Counted from the stretch's first letter, positions 18,050 to 28,323 are shown. The stretch: DNA of 64,000 bases from Chloroflexi bacterium B3_Chlor (GCA_005223035.1 NJBK01000008.1:21904-85903), one strand, 5' to 3'. Numbers and translations: made by a program. The notes: a model not told the origin generated them from the letters alone.

Positions 18050-20782
18050 TTGGCCGATCTGCTGCGACGAAGAGCTCTCGTCCACCCCTTGATCATCGCC
18101 CTGTACGCTGTCCTCACTCTGCTCCTCACCTACCCCCTCGTGACCCACTTCAACACTCACGTGATGGGCACCGCAATCTGGGCCTTCGACGAGTACACCT
18201 TCATCTGGAACATGTGGTGGTTCAAGTACTCCGTCCTTGACCTCCATTCAAGTCCGCTATTCTCAAGCTACATCTTCTATCCCCTGGGGATCAGCCTGGT
18301 GCTCTATACCTACAACCTCTTCGACGCTCTCATGTCGCTGCCGCTTCAACCCTTTCTCAGCCTGCCCGCTGTCGCCAATCTATTGAATGTGTTCGCCCTG
18401 ACGTTCTCCGGCTACGGAACCTATCTGCTGGTGCGCTACCTGCTGACCAGGGACGAGGCAAAGGCCGATCGGAGCTCCCTGGGAGTTGACAGTGCAGCAT
18501 TTCTCGGAGGGTTGGTCTACGCCTTCTCGTCCTACCATTTCGTCTACGCCGCGCTGGGACACTACGACATGGTGAGCACCCAGTGGATACCTTTCTATAC
18601 CCTCTTCCTGGTCAAAACGGTGCGAGAACCCGCTTGGCGAAATGCGATTCTGGCGGGGGTGTTCGCCACCCTTGCCCTGTTGTGCGAGATGATCTTCGGC
18701 GTCTTCCTGGCCTTCCTAACCATAGTGGTCGTCGGCTTCTCAGGACGACGCCGCGTCCTGAGCCTCGACTTTGGCAAACGCTTCGGAGTCCTGCTCCTAG
18801 CCGCTCTGCTCACCTATTCCCCGGTGGGTTTCCCAATCCTCAGGGAGTTCTTCAATACTGAATACGCGTTGGAGGGTTGGGGACACTCCGAGAAGTTGCT
18901 GGTCGATCTCTTCGGCTTCACCACGCCTACAGCGTTGCACCCAATCTTGGGGACCGACTGGACACAGGAACTAACCATGGTGCGGGAGGGAACCGCCCGC
19001 TTCGTGGACGTGAATACGGTCTTTGTGGGCTGGGTAGTCATCATCCTGGCTCTCTTCGCCAGCGTGAGATGCTGGAGCCGTGCTAAGGCCTGGACGGTCG
19101 GTGCCATCGCCTCAGGCGTATTGGCCATGGGACCTCTGCTACACATCAACGGCCGCTCCGCCTTCGATCTCGACGGCCTGCTGGTCAATGTGCCACTGCC
19201 ATTCATCATCCTGCACTACATCCCTATAGTGAAGGCCAACCGCGTCCCCAATCGATTCAGCGCCATGCTGATCCTCTGCCTGGCGGTGCTGGTGGGTTTC
19301 GGCGCACATTGGATCCTTCGGCGCATCCACCGAAGGGACCTGCTCCTCGGCGTCTCAGCCATCCTGTGCGTCTTGGTCCTGTTCGAGCATCTGTCTATTC
19401 CCTTCCCCCTGACCGACGCCAGAGTGCCCGAGTGGTACTACACACTGGCTGAGGAAGCGGGCGATTTCGCCATTCTGGAGTTCCCTCTGGGCTGGCGGAA
19501 CAGCTTCGGAGTCCTCGGGGTGGAGCGAACGCAGGCCCAGTACTATCAGAGCATCCACCGCAAACGGCTGCCATCGGGGAACATCTCCCGTAACCCGCCC
19601 TTCAAGTTCGATTACTTCCGTCGCATACCCATCTTCGACTCCATCACTCGACTGGAACTCTATGAAGAGCTGGATCCAGCCCGCGTTGAGCAAGACAGGC
19701 TACTCGCTGACGAGCTGGTCTACTTCTTCGACATCCGCTATCTGGTGCTCCAACCTGTGGTGCCGAACCGCCCTCCATATTCGGACACCCGCCCTCGGGT
19801 CGAAGGGTATCTGCAGCAGGTTTTCCCTCTGGAGGGGGTCTACCAGGATGCAAGCGGCTTGACCGTTTTCCGAGTGAGCCAGCCCTACCCCCGGACGCAG
19901 TTGAGCATTGATTTTGGCACGAAGGCAGCCAGGCTGTACCAGGGCGAGGGTTGGAGCAGGGACGAGGTCATCGGCGACGCGACCGCCAACTGGGCCGAGG
20001 CGCGGCAGGCCCGCCTTTTCGTCCCGCTGCGCCAGCTGGACGACTACCAGATGAGCTTCCGTGCCCTGGCCTTCGCCTACGAGGGCGCGCCCCAGCAAAC
20101 GGTACAGGTGACCATCAACGGCCACCGCCTGCCGGAGACCTTCTCCATCGGCCCGTACTGGGAGAGCTACACCCTGACCCTGCCGGCCGGGAATCTGAAA
20201 GAGGGGCTGAACGAAGTCGTGTTGGAGTTCGCATACGCTGCCTCACCCCGCGGTGTCCTCCCCGGCAACTTCGCCATCGGTAACACCGGCGTGACCTCGC
20301 CGGTTGAGATCAGCGTCAACAGCGCCGGTTTGAGCGCTGGCGACTTCGCATACGTCACAGTCGACGGGGACGACGCCTCCACCCATCGCCGAGGGTACAA
20401 CGTTGCGGTCGTCGACCCACAAAGCGGGGCCGTGGTTCAGAAGGCGGGCTTCGATACCTGGGCCAACGAGTATGAATCTCAAGACCTGGCCAACTTCGTG
20501 GCAGAGATACCGGAAGGGTACATCGTCGCCGTAGCGGTCAAGGACGATGGTGCCGCCCACCTGACCGAAGCAGCGGTTCGAGCCCTGCAATCACTGGGCG
20601 CCCAGACGGACCTGCGAGGCACACAGCACCTCTCCCACGCCATCATCGGCGTCAAAGGTGCACCTCCCGGCACCGCCCTCGAGGCCTCGGGGGAAGGCAA
20701 CTCCTATCTCCACGTGGGGAGGAACCCCGACGACCGCAGCCTGTCCGTGGCCCTGGATTATGTCGAGTTTGAACCGAGATGA
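18050..20782 (+). CDS. Large GT-C-like membrane protein with C-terminal ILEI/FAM3-like domain (TTG start)
   Basis: N-terminal TM region; C-terminus HRRGYNVAVVDPQSGAVVQKAGFDTW..FVAEIPEGYIVAVAVKDDGAAHLTEAAVRALQSLGA. Confidence 0.7.
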   Translation: MADLLRRRALVHPLIIALYAVLTLLLTYPLVTHFNTHVMGTAIWAFDEYTFIWNMWWFKYSVLDLHSSPLFSSYIFYPLGISLVLYTYNLFDALMSLPLQPFLSLPAVANLLNVFALTFSGYGTYLLVRYLLTRDEAKADRSSLGVDSAAFLGGLVYAFSSYHFVYAALGHYDMVSTQWIPFYTLFLVKTVREPAWRNAILAGVFATLALLCEMIFGVFLAFLTIVVVGFSGRRRVLSLDFGKRFGVLLLAALLTYSPVGFPILREFFNTEYALEGWGHSEKLLVDLFGFTTPTALHPILGTDWTQELTMVREGTARFVDVNTVFVGWVVIILALFASVRCWSRAKAWTVGAIASGVLAMGPLLHINGRSAFDLDGLLVNVPLPFIILHYIPIVKANRVPNRFSAMLILCLAVLVGFGAHWILRRIHRRDLLLGVSAILCVLVLFEHLSIPFPLTDARVPEWYYTLAEEAGDFAILEFPLGWRNSFGVLGVERTQAQYYQSIHRKRLPSGNISRNPPFKFDYFRRIPIFDSITRLELYEELDPARVEQDRLLADELVYFFDIRYLVLQPVVPNRPPYSDTRPRVEGYLQQVFPLEGVYQDASGLTVFRVSQPYPRTQLSIDFGTKAARLYQGEGWSRDEVIGDATANWAEARQARLFVPLRQLDDYQMSFRALAFAYEGAPQQTVQVTINGHRLPETFSIGPYWESYTLTLPAGNLKEGLNEVVLEFAYAASPRGVLPGNFAIGNTGVTSPVEISVNSAGLSAGDFAYVTVDGDDASTHRRGYNVAVVDPQSGAVVQKAGFDTWANEYESQDLANFVAEIPEGYIVAVAVKDDGAAHLTEAAVRALQSLGAQTDLRGTQHLSHAIIGVKGAPPGTALEASGEGNSYLHVGRNPDDRSLSVALDYVEFEPR

Positions 20783-22869
20783 CCCTCTGGCGGCGGGCAA
20801 AGGCAAGGCCTGACCTCATCATCGCCGTGCTGGTAGGAGGGGCCAGCTTCGCCGTCTACGTCAAGACCCTGGCCCCGACACTCCTTATGGCCGACGCTGC
20901 CGAGTTCCAGTTTGCCTGCTACCTGCTGGGCATCGCCCATCCAACCGGTTATCCGCTGTACCTCTTCCTCGGCTGGTTGTGGTCCCATCTTGTGCCCTTG
21001 GGGGACGCGGCCTACCGCATCAACCTCCTCTCTGCGGTGTTCGCTGCTCTGACCGTGGGGCTCCTGTACCCCTTGATCCTCGATGTGCTCCAAAGGACTG
21101 TCCGAAGCCTCGAGCGCCATCTGCTTCGGGCCACAGCGGTCATCGCCACCCTATCCCTGGCTTTTACCCGCACTTTCTGGTCGCAGGCGGTCAAGGCCGA
21201 GGTGTACGCCCTGAACAGCCTGTTCGTCGTGGCAACGCTCTTTCTACTGCTGCGCTGGTCCGCCTCAAAGTCCTCGAAGACCCTCTACTTAGCCGCCTTG
21301 GTCTATGGTTTGAGCCTGACCCACCACCGCACGATGATCCTTTTGCTCCCGGCCTTAGTTCTCTTCGTCTGGTTGACTGACCGTTCACCACTGGTTGACT
21401 TCAGAGCGCTTACCAGGCTCCTCTTCCTCGCGATCGTGCCACTGGTACTGTATCTCTACATCCCGTGGCGTGCGCCCGCCACTCCGTACCTGCACATAGA
21501 TCTGGCCCCGGATCGCACCTTGGAGCTGTACGACAACACTCTGCGCGGCTTCCAGAACTTCGTCATGGGCCAGATGTTCAGGGGGGAACTGGGCTATCAA
21601 GCGTCCATCGCTGAACGGGTCACTATGGCTGGGGGCTTTCTACTGAAGCAGTTCGGCATGGCAGGGATCCTCCTGGGGTTGCTGGGGGTGGTGAGGTTGG
21701 GGATCGGGCGCTGGAAGGTGCTGGTCCTGCTTGGCCTCTCCTACCTCTGCGTGGTTGCCTTCACCCTCTTCTACTTCATCGGGGACATCCAGGTGCTGTA
21801 CACCCCATCCTACATCATCTTCGCCCTCTGGATCGCCGTAGGTGTCAGCTGGGTACTGGAGGCGGCGGGCCGTCTGGCGAAACGGTGGCCACGAGTACGC
21901 CCGGCGGCGTCCTACGGGGTTGTAGCACTCTTGGCTCTGATGCCGTTGAGCCTGGCGCGGAACAACTACCACCTAGTAGACAAGAGCCAGGACTACCAGG
22001 CCCGTGAGTGGGCGCAGGGGATACTCGCGCAGCCGCTACCCGAAGGGGCGATCCTGGTCTCCAACGATCGCAATGAAATCACGCCGCTGATCTATCTTCA
22101 GTACGTGGAAGGCGTGAGGCCCGATGTGGTGACCATGTTCCCCCTCATGCTACCGGGGGAGGAACACTCCAACGTGGTGCGCGTGATAGACAGCGTCATT
22201 GACCTGGAGAGGCCCATCTACCTCGTGAAGCCCATGCCCGGTCTGGAGATCAAGTACCAGATGCAGCCCTTCGGCCCGCTGGTTGAGGTGACCGGCCCGG
22301 CTATCACAGGCGGACCGGAGTACCCCACCGACCTGGCCTTGAACGACAGCGTGGTGCTCATTGGGTATGACCTGGACCCAGATAGCCCGTCGCCGGGGGA
22401 GGAGCTGCACGTGTCGCTGTACTGGCAGGTGAAAGAGGGCTTAACAGAGGACTATCAGAGCTACGTGCATCTGGTGGACGAAGAGGGGAACGTTGTGGCG
22501 CAGAGCGACCATCAGCCGGGCGGCACTTACTATGCCACCAGCGTCTGGCAGCCCGGAGAAACCCTGCTGGACGAGCACATCGTCACGGTACCGGCCGACA
22601 GCGCTGGCCGCAGCTTCCAGCTCCTGTCTGGCATGTACGCCCACCCTTCGCTGGAGCCTCTTGGAGCCGCACAGGTACTGGGTGACATCAAGGTGGCTGA
22701 TCAGAGTATGACTGGCTGGGTGGCTCTGTCCGGCCTCCGCCTCGAGTTCGGCCGAACCGTCGCCATGGGGACGTTCACGAAAGCAGGGCAGCCCTTCAGC
22801 AGGGCGGCGGCACGCCCTCTGAGAGCCACACCCTCGCGAGCCGCCGTGAGCCCTATTGGCACCGACTGA
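20779..22869 (+). CDS. DUF2723 family membrane protein
   Basis: TLAPTLLMADAAEFQFACYLLGIAHPTGYPLYLFLGWLWSHLVPLG; ATGA overlap with upstream gene. Confidence 0.85.
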   Translation: MTLWRRAKARPDLIIAVLVGGASFAVYVKTLAPTLLMADAAEFQFACYLLGIAHPTGYPLYLFLGWLWSHLVPLGDAAYRINLLSAVFAALTVGLLYPLILDVLQRTVRSLERHLLRATAVIATLSLAFTRTFWSQAVKAEVYALNSLFVVATLFLLLRWSASKSSKTLYLAALVYGLSLTHHRTMILLLPALVLFVWLTDRSPLVDFRALTRLLFLAIVPLVLYLYIPWRAPATPYLHIDLAPDRTLELYDNTLRGFQNFVMGQMFRGELGYQASIAERVTMAGGFLLKQFGMAGILLGLLGVVRLGIGRWKVLVLLGLSYLCVVAFTLFYFIGDIQVLYTPSYIIFALWIAVGVSWVLEAAGRLAKRWPRVRPAASYGVVALLALMPLSLARNNYHLVDKSQDYQAREWAQGILAQPLPEGAILVSNDRNEITPLIYLQYVEGVRPDVVTMFPLMLPGEEHSNVVRVIDSVIDLERPIYLVKPMPGLEIKYQMQPFGPLVEVTGPAITGGPEYPTDLALNDSVVLIGYDLDPDSPSPGEELHVSLYWQVKEGLTEDYQSYVHLVDEEGNVVAQSDHQPGGTYYATSVWQPGETLLDEHIVTVPADSAGRSFQLLSGMYAHPSLEPLGAAQVLGDIKVADQSMTGWVALSGLRLEFGRTVAMGTFTKAGQPFSRAAARPLRATPSRAAVSPIGTD

Positions 22870-22962
22870 TTGACACCAGCACGGACGCGACCAACACGCG
22901 CGAGGTACCAGCATGTGCACGCAACCCGATGCGTCCCAGAAGCCACACGCCTGGCTCTAGGC

Positions 22963-25131
22963 TCACCGCGCATACCTGATCTCTCTTATGGCAACAACCG
23001 CTGTTATGCTCTCGCTGTAGACCCCGAAACTAGTGCGACTGATGTTGGCTGTATCAGAGCTAAAGGTCGTCGTGAAAAGACTTCCCTCTTCGTCGAATTC
23101 AGCCAATTCAATTGATGTGCCCAACAGGCCTGCGTCCTCGTCGTAGACCTCCATCACGTAGTGCGTGGATGCGCCAGAGAACTCTAGGCAGACTTCCTGG
23201 ACTGGCTCGAGAAACGTAATCTCGATTCGCCTGGCGTTGACACAGCCAAGTCCGGTTATAAGCGCCAAGTAGTTGTGAGGGCTTGAGTAGTAGTTGGTTC
23301 TGACAGCCACGCAAGAGGTAACGGGGGCCGAAGCCACGAGGAATCCACATTCTGCGAACTCGTCACCTTCCAACCTTTGCCACACGATGCCTTGTGTATC
23401 CTTGGTATCGCCGGTGACGGGCGTCCCATCTGGGAATGTCTCAAAGCTGCACGAGTGCTCGGCGAACGGAGTGGGCGATGGTGGCAGCGGTGCAGGAGCA
23501 CACTCGCCGTAGCAGACGTCGTCTATCACCAACTCTTGCCCGCCGAGGGCGAAGGAAGTGATCGGGCCAGACAGTGTGAGTGTTCCCGTGTCGTTGCCCA
23601 AACCGTCTGTCACAGTGACGGTAACCCCGTCGAAATTCGAGCCATCCATGTCGGCGAAGTTGTCGAAGTTCTTGAAGATGCCGTTGACGTCGATGTTGAG
23701 GTTCCCGCCGTACTCGCCGAACTTGAGCGTCACCTCCCTCACGGTGCAGCAGAAGTCGAAGTCGAGGTTGACGTTGTTGATCCACATCTCCTGACCCGAA
23801 CCCCCTGCCAGACCCTGCTCAGTGACGTGGGTGTAGCCATCGGTGGTCCATCGACCGTCGCCCCACTGGAAAGCCGCCACAGTGATCTCTACGCCCGAGT
23901 CGTTGAACCTGTCGAAGATAAAATACTGCTGTGCAAGGGGCGGATCTTCGAAGTCGACGCACTCGACTACTTCCGGTGCAGGAGCACACTCGCCATAGCA
24001 GATCTCGTCGATCACCAACTCTTGGCCGCCGAGGGCGAAGGAAGTGATCGGGCCAGACAGTGTGAGTGTTCCCGTGTCGTTGCCCAAACCGTCTGTCACA
24101 GTGACGGTAACTCCGTCGAAGTTCGAGCCATCGATGTCCGCGAAGTTCTCGAAATTCTTGAAGATGCCGTTGACGTCGATGTTGAGGTTGCCGCCGTACT
24201 CGCCGAACTTGAGCGTCAACTCGCTCACGGTGCAGCAGAAGTCGAAGTCGAGATTGACGTTGTTGACGATCATCCCGTGGCCCGAGCCACCAGCGTCCCA
24301 GGTGTCGCTCACCTCCGCGAAACCGTCCGTGGTCCAGTCCCCATTATCCCATTGGAAAGCGCGAACGGTGATTTCCACGCCGGAGTCGGTGAACCTCTCC
24401 GGCACGTGGTATTGCGTACCCAGCGGCAGGTCTTCGAAGTCGACGCACTCGACTACTTCCGGTGCAGGAGCGCAATCGCCATAGCAGATCTCGTCGATCA
24501 CCAACTCTTGCCCGCCGAGGGCGAAGGAAGTGATCGGGCCGGACAGTTTGAGGGTTCCGGTGTCGTTGCCCAAACCGTCTGTCACAGTGACGGTAACTCC
24601 GTCGAAGTTCGAGCCATCGATGTCCGCGAAGTTCTCGAAATTCTTGAAGATGCCGTTGATGTCCATGTTGAGGTTGCCGCCGTACTCACCGAACCTTAGC
24701 GTCAGCTCCGTCACAGTGCAGCAGAAATCGAAGTCGAGGTTGACGTTGTTGACGATCATCCCGTGGCCCGAGCCGCCGGCGTCCCCGGCGTCGCTCACCT
24801 CCGTGTAGCCGTCCGTGGTCCAGTCCCCATTATCCCATTGGAAAGCGCGAACGGTGATTTCTACGCCCGAGTCGCTGAATCTGTCCGGCACGTGGTATTG
24901 CGTGCCGAGTGGGAGCTCTTCGAAACCGACGCACTCCGGTGGCGGTGTTCGTGTGGGAGGTGGGGGTGACGGTGTTGGCGTGGGAGTTGGGGGTGGCAGC
25001 GTTGGTTCGGGAGGTGGCGCTGGCGTTACGCAGCCTGCGAGACACATCACTCCCAAGAGCAGTAGCCCCAGGACACATACGCTGGCGCGTATGACACGGA
25101 CTCCGACGAGATTCTGTTTGCTGATCATCAT
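22963..25131 (-). CDS. Secreted lipoprotein with three 162-aa tandem repeats and distinct C-terminal domain
   Basis: Signal peptide/lipobox CLAGC; PT-rich linker; three near-identical ECVxFEDxPLxxQY...FDFCCTV...YGECAPAP units. Confidence 0.85.
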   Translation of the reverse strand: MMISKQNLVGVRVIRASVCVLGLLLLGVMCLAGCVTPAPPPEPTLPPPTPTPTPSPPPPTRTPPPECVGFEELPLGTQYHVPDRFSDSGVEITVRAFQWDNGDWTTDGYTEVSDAGDAGGSGHGMIVNNVNLDFDFCCTVTELTLRFGEYGGNLNMDINGIFKNFENFADIDGSNFDGVTVTVTDGLGNDTGTLKLSGPITSFALGGQELVIDEICYGDCAPAPEVVECVDFEDLPLGTQYHVPERFTDSGVEITVRAFQWDNGDWTTDGFAEVSDTWDAGGSGHGMIVNNVNLDFDFCCTVSELTLKFGEYGGNLNIDVNGIFKNFENFADIDGSNFDGVTVTVTDGLGNDTGTLTLSGPITSFALGGQELVIDEICYGECAPAPEVVECVDFEDPPLAQQYFIFDRFNDSGVEITVAAFQWGDGRWTTDGYTHVTEQGLAGGSGQEMWINNVNLDFDFCCTVREVTLKFGEYGGNLNIDVNGIFKNFDNFADMDGSNFDGVTVTVTDGLGNDTGTLTLSGPITSFALGGQELVIDDVCYGECAPAPLPPSPTPFAEHSCSFETFPDGTPVTGDTKDTQGIVWQRLEGDEFAECGFLVASAPVTSCVAVRTNYYSSPHNYLALITGLGCVNARRIEITFLEPVQEVCLEFSGASTHYVMEVYDEDAGLLGTSIELAEFDEEGSLFTTTFSSDTANISRTSFGVYSESITAVVAIREIRYAR
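23479..24936 (-). repeat. Three in-frame tandem repeats of 486 bp (about 23479-23964, 23965-24450, 24451-24936)
   Basis: Anchor strings recur at exact 486-bp offsets: tcttcga at 23945, 24431, 24917; antisense ORF starts at 23558, 24044, 24530. Confidence 0.95.
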
Positions 25132-25310
25132 CTACCCTCCTTCTTGAATTTGGTCCGGCCCTCCGCAGGACAACATAGCAGCCCGATCAAGTCTCCTGTG
25201 TGCATCCCTATGCTCACGGCGGGAACCAGAAGTCCATATAGCCGCCCTCGGCGACCGTCCCTCGCTCGACGTGCTCCGATGTGCCCCCGCTATGCGCGGT
25301 TGGACCCCTG

Positions 25311-26849
25311 TTAAGGCAATCGTTTCATCAGGCCTTGCTCTATGTCCGGGATTCTGCCTGTGATGTCCTCTCCTTCCGGATAGGGCAAGAGACCCGCCCA
25401 GTCTATGGCAATCTCAATGGCCTCTTCTCCGAGTGGATACTCCTTGGCTATTTCGGTCATCCACTCATCGAATTCCCACAGAGCTTCTGGATCGAGGTAC
25501 CCGTAGCTGTGGCCGAACCGGAAGTTCGTTGCATGAAACCCCTGGCTTCCCTTCAGCACAAATGTGTGGAACTCGGGCGACTGGGTGTAGCTGTACTGGT
25601 GAAGCAACCGGTATTGAGCCACGACCTCCTCACCGGAGGGCCTTTGTGGATCAACGATATCGAAGCTTCCGATCACATAACCGCCGGTTACGTCGGCTAT
25701 AGCTTCGGCCTTGTCAATGAAGGGCGTCTCAAGTAGCCAGTACAGGGAAGGAAGCTCCATGGTGGGCAACACATCCGGATAGGTGAAATGCACGTCGTCA
25801 TATTCCATCGCATTCCACGCGGGGAGCACGAATTCTGTGGTGATCGTTACCCACTCACATTGCGGAACGGGCTTGTCTGTGAAATCCCAATCAACCGTCA
25901 GCTGCTTCCTTTGCGGCTGGCTCTCCGTAATGTCAGGTGCCTCTTCTGTTGGCCAACTAACCATTGTTCTGTAGCTGAGGATGTTCACATCTGTACCTAC
26001 CACATAGTGAAGGTCTGTCGCGCTCAGCTGTGAGGTCTGATGGATCTTGTAGGAGCCTACGACCCTTTGGGTAAGCTTGTTGTCTGAAGGGTCGTCGGTG
26101 GGACACAGGGTGATGATGTGTTTGATGTACGGGTGGTTGGGGTCGTAGTCGATGTACCACCCGTTCCCTTCGTTGGCCCCACCCGGGTTGGGGTTTGTGT
26201 AGTCATCGTAGTCGTATGCCTGGACATTCCCGCCAGTATCCCTGTCCGAATCGGTGACTCGCACCGTTCCCGGGTTGGCTCCTAGCGAAACCAAGATGCC
26301 ACTGTCGTCTCCCCAAGCGGTTATCGCATGACCACGGGTGCCAATGATCGGATTGCCAACCTGATCTACGGCGTTGGTCGGCCAGCTAATACTCAGCCCC
26401 ACGAATTCGCACCGTCGGAGTTCGTTGCCGATCGTCCGGGCCCCGTTGGGCTCTGCCCATGGGTATCTGGGACTCTTGTTCCCGTCGACCGTGACTACGG
26501 TATAGGGGTTGTTGGCCCAGGTGTTGTGGTTTGAGTTGAGCCACCATGCTAGTGCGGTATCGGTCCATCCGCCGTCGGCAGTGCCAAATGCGGCAGTGGC
26601 GGTCAGGTCTGCATAGATGTCGTCGGCCCGATCCTGCACGGTGTTGCCTGTGCCATAGCCTGCTCCTGCCAGCATATTCGCGGCGGTGGCCAAATAGCAA
26701 GAGTTGTTGCCTGGCAAGAACGCCTTGTCGGCATCAGAAGGCGGGTTCATTTTCATGTAGACAGGTTGCGCACAACTAGCTACAAGGAACGCAATGACCA
26801 ACACACTGAAGATGCTCCCTACCTGGAGTGACCTAGCCGTCGCCTTCAT
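25311..26849 (-). CDS. Secreted lipoprotein with IdeS-like (papain-fold) cysteine protease-like domain
   Basis: Lipobox LVASC; NSCYLATAANML, RGHAITAWGDD, VTDSDRD in the order of the IdeS Cys/His/Asp residues. Confidence 0.6.
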   Translation of the reverse strand: MKATARSLQVGSIFSVLVIAFLVASCAQPVYMKMNPPSDADKAFLPGNNSCYLATAANMLAGAGYGTGNTVQDRADDIYADLTATAAFGTADGGWTDTALAWWLNSNHNTWANNPYTVVTVDGNKSPRYPWAEPNGARTIGNELRRCEFVGLSISWPTNAVDQVGNPIIGTRGHAITAWGDDSGILVSLGANPGTVRVTDSDRDTGGNVQAYDYDDYTNPNPGGANEGNGWYIDYDPNHPYIKHIITLCPTDDPSDNKLTQRVVGSYKIHQTSQLSATDLHYVVGTDVNILSYRTMVSWPTEEAPDITESQPQRKQLTVDWDFTDKPVPQCEWVTITTEFVLPAWNAMEYDDVHFTYPDVLPTMELPSLYWLLETPFIDKAEAIADVTGGYVIGSFDIVDPQRPSGEEVVAQYRLLHQYSYTQSPEFHTFVLKGSQGFHATNFRFGHSYGYLDPEALWEFDEWMTEIAKEYPLGEEAIEIAIDWAGLLPYPEGEDITGRIPDIEQGLMKRLP

Positions 26850-27268
26850 CAGGATCCTCCCTGTGTATCGTAGTTGGGGGCTGTTCACCCCGGGCCAATG
26901 GCACGCGCAGGCATTTCTGCTTGTACTCTGCCACTGAACACAAACACCGTTGTCTTCGACCGCGGGGTGGGGTATGCTGAATGGTTGGAGCGTAGCCCCA
27001 CGGGCCGGGCTCGACACGAACGACGCCACCTGGGACGGCGTGAGCCCACGAACAGTATACCAGCCGTTGGTCTTTGGTACCGTCTCGGCTTCGTCTGCTA
27101 TTCCGTCTTCGAGTAGTCTCGGTGCCAGCCTTTCAACGTAGGGGTCTTGATCGTGGCCAAATGCCACCCTACCCTCAGGGCACGCGGACGGGGACACTCA
27201 GCGTTCTCTCCGCAGGGAGCAGTTCAGGGATAGGACAGGCGTGACCCGGCAGGGCTACCGGGGCGAGG

Positions 27269-28051
27269 TTACTTTGGATGCGACCCCTCCAACTGGTCAG
27301 ACCGAATCTGTTCGTAGAGGACGGTGGTGCGGCCAGCGGGCCTCACTCCCAGTTCTTCCTCCAGAGCGACAACGCAGCGCTCGTACTGTCGCAGCGCGGC
27401 GGTTCGGTCCCCCGACAGACAATGGAGGCGCATCAACCGCCGGTGGGTCCGCTCGCGGGCTGGCTCGTGCCGCAGGATGCGGGTTCCGTATACCAGGCCA
27501 GTTTCGTATTGCTGCTGCGCCTCACAATACTCAGTGAGTTTGTCCAACATGGCTAGATACATCTGCTGCAGTCTCTCGCGCTCGTACACGCACCAGTCCT
27601 GATACCAACCCTCCAGCAGATCCCCCTGGTAGAGATGGACTGCATCGTCGAGGGTCTGTACTTGGGAGGCACCCAGTTGGTGACCCGGCACGCCGTGCAC
27701 AAGGCCAAGGGCCTCCTCGAACTCCGACACGTCGAGCCACAAGTCGGCTCCTGGGCTGATCTGCACCCAGTCGGGCTCCACTAGCAACACACAACCGCCG
27801 TCAGACCCCCTGTTACCTCTCAACGCAGCCTGAAGCCGCCACAGGGCCTGCCGCAGACATTTCCTCGAGCGGGCGCTCGGGCTATCCTTCCACAGCAGGT
27901 CAGCCAGGATTTCGCGATGCTGGGGACGATCCCTGTGCAGCAGGAGGTAGGCGAACAACTCCTGCACCTTGCGCGGCCTGAGGCCACTCACGACCTGGTC
28001 GCCGCACCGGACGGTGAACCTCCCGAACAGGCGTACCTCCAGCCCACTCAT
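27269..28051 (-). CDS. SARP/BTAD-family transcriptional regulator
   Basis: Winged helix LEVRLFGRFTVRCGDQVVSGLRPRKVQELFAYLLLH followed by BTAD TPR region. Confidence 0.85.
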   Translation of the reverse strand: MSGLEVRLFGRFTVRCGDQVVSGLRPRKVQELFAYLLLHRDRPQHREILADLLWKDSPSARSRKCLRQALWRLQAALRGNRGSDGGCVLLVEPDWVQISPGADLWLDVSEFEEALGLVHGVPGHQLGASQVQTLDDAVHLYQGDLLEGWYQDWCVYERERLQQMYLAMLDKLTEYCEAQQQYETGLVYGTRILRHEPARERTHRRLMRLHCLSGDRTAALRQYERCVVALEEELGVRPAGRTTVLYEQIRSDQLEGSHPK

Positions 28052-28323
28052 CGGCAAGCTCCGCGAACTACCTCCAAGATCCGCTCGAAGGAAGATAGAG
28101 AAATGGGAAGTGCCATAGGCCGTTGACCGTCTCCCACCCCGCAGACTGCCAGCCCGAACGGGCCATTTCTCTAGGCCAGCGGAGTGGTGCAGTGGCGACA
28201 AGTCGGGGCGCGTCCCCCGAGCAGCGGAGTAGTGAAGCGAAGATATCCCCAGATACGTTCAGGAGAAGGTGCAACAGTGTCAAGAGGACTTGCCGCGTTG
28301 CAGTACAGCAATTCGTTGAGTTC

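Noticed and set aside
23377-24699. 440-aa plus-strand ORF and three repeated small ORFs across the repeat region
   Set aside because: Antisense shadows of the repeat lipoprotein; periodicity is inherited from the 486-bp units and the real frame has signal peptide and domain structure.
26850-27197. N-terminal extension of the IdeS-like lipoprotein ORF
   Set aside because: Internal start at 26849 gives a proper signal peptide and lipobox; extension has no coding-like character.
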